In this document: positions 4,929 through 5,159 of the stretch, one piece after another | How the letters are laid out: every line of letters starts with the position of its first letter | Position numbering within the stretch: position 1 is the first letter of the stretch | Origin: Thiohalocapsa sp. | GTDB lineage: Bacteria > Pseudomonadota > Gammaproteobacteria > Chromatiales > Chromatiaceae | Direction: 5' to 3' | Length of the DNA stretch: 5,159 bases | Assembly: GCF_019695415.1 (NCBI RefSeq) | Contig: NZ_JAIFKJ010000144.1 | Span: forward strand, 1-5,159 | Made by a program: the position numbers and the translations under genes | The notes under the pieces: model-generated | Told to the model about the DNA's origin: nothing | Seen by the model: only the letters and a program-made list of their open reading frames with translations | Databases searched by the model: none

Positions 4929-5159
4929 ATACGCCGCTCTGGTCCATCGCTGGCCCGGCAAAGCGTCGGCAGGAAGCCGACACCCCAGGCACCGTCCGGC
5001 CGCCCGCGGCGGCGCCTGCACAAACACCTGCCCCCCCCAATCCCCGCTGCCCGTCCGCCGCGCCTGACGCAGCACCACCTCCCCCCGCGCCCGCGCCCGC
5101 CGCACCCACGGCGGGCGGACCACGGCGCCGCCCCGCCCCCAGCCCACCCCGGTCCGGCC
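4925..5159 (+). pseudogene. Start of FtsX-like permease, corrupted or broken, running off the end
   Basis: A GTG at 4925 overlaps the ATPase stop as GTGA, and the frame stays open to the window end (78 codons). Its first residues, VNTPLWSIA, resemble the N terminus of FtsX/MacB-fold permeases, the partner expected here. After that the product loses any membrane character and becomes Pro/Ala-rich. One frame further on (4947-4979) reads SLARQSVGRKP, resembling the basic stretch that normally precedes the first membrane helix, so a frameshift near 4943-4949 is possible. From 4981 on I count 104 C and 9 T in 179 bases, unlike any other part of the window. A genuine decayed gene, or low-quality sequence at a contig end, explains this better than a functional Pro-rich protein. 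No first transmembrane helix is visible in any frame. Confidence 0.35.

Noticed and set aside
5000..5159. A genuine proline-rich or collagen-like protein domain
   Set aside because: The Pro/Ala content follows directly from the extreme C bias, which is present in all frames and coincides with the window end.

Overview
The window is a compact, co-directional zinc-homeostasis cluster on the + strand of a high-GC bacterium, most likely a gammaproteobacterium. That placement rests on a Fur-family Zur with the proteobacterial ligand set, a DUF2796 (ZrgA-type) periplasmic protein, and a candidate operator resembling the gammaproteobacterial Zur box. The genus cannot be told from the sequence. No rRNA, tRNA, CRISPR array, transposase or integrase is visible.

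Layout. Positions 1-413 hold no convincing gene. The first ~180 bases are visibly richer in A/T than the rest, and a good extended -10 element (338-346) lies inside a candidate Zur box. znuA (414-1370), znuC (1367-2137) and znuB (2134-2976) follow, joined by 4-base ATGA stop/start overlaps; they encode a complete cluster-9 type ABC importer for zinc. After a 63-base gap comes zur (3040-3495), the zinc-sensing repressor, with its own Shine-Dalgarno and possibly a weak promoter. After a further 102 bases come zrgA (3598-4191), a secreted histidine-rich DUF2796 protein, and an ABC ATPase of the LolD/MacB class (4188-4928), overlapping by GTGA. The ATPase stop overlaps a GTG start (4925), again as GTGA, where an FtsX/MacB-like permease would be expected.

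How they fit together. ZnuA would capture periplasmic Zn2+ and pass it through ZnuB, powered by ZnuC. ZrgA with the LolD-like ATPase and the missing permease would form a second, architecturally unrelated system linked in the literature (Vibrio cholerae zrg locus) to zinc acquisition. Zur lies between the two and would plausibly repress both when zinc is sufficient.

The right end needs caution. After about nine plausible residues of a permease start, the sequence becomes extremely C-rich and T-poor and encodes only a Pro/Ala-rich string. This looks more like poor sequence at a contig end, or a broken gene, than a functional permease. No wholly new system is visible; the most interesting content is the pairing of two zinc systems around zur and the damaged permease end.
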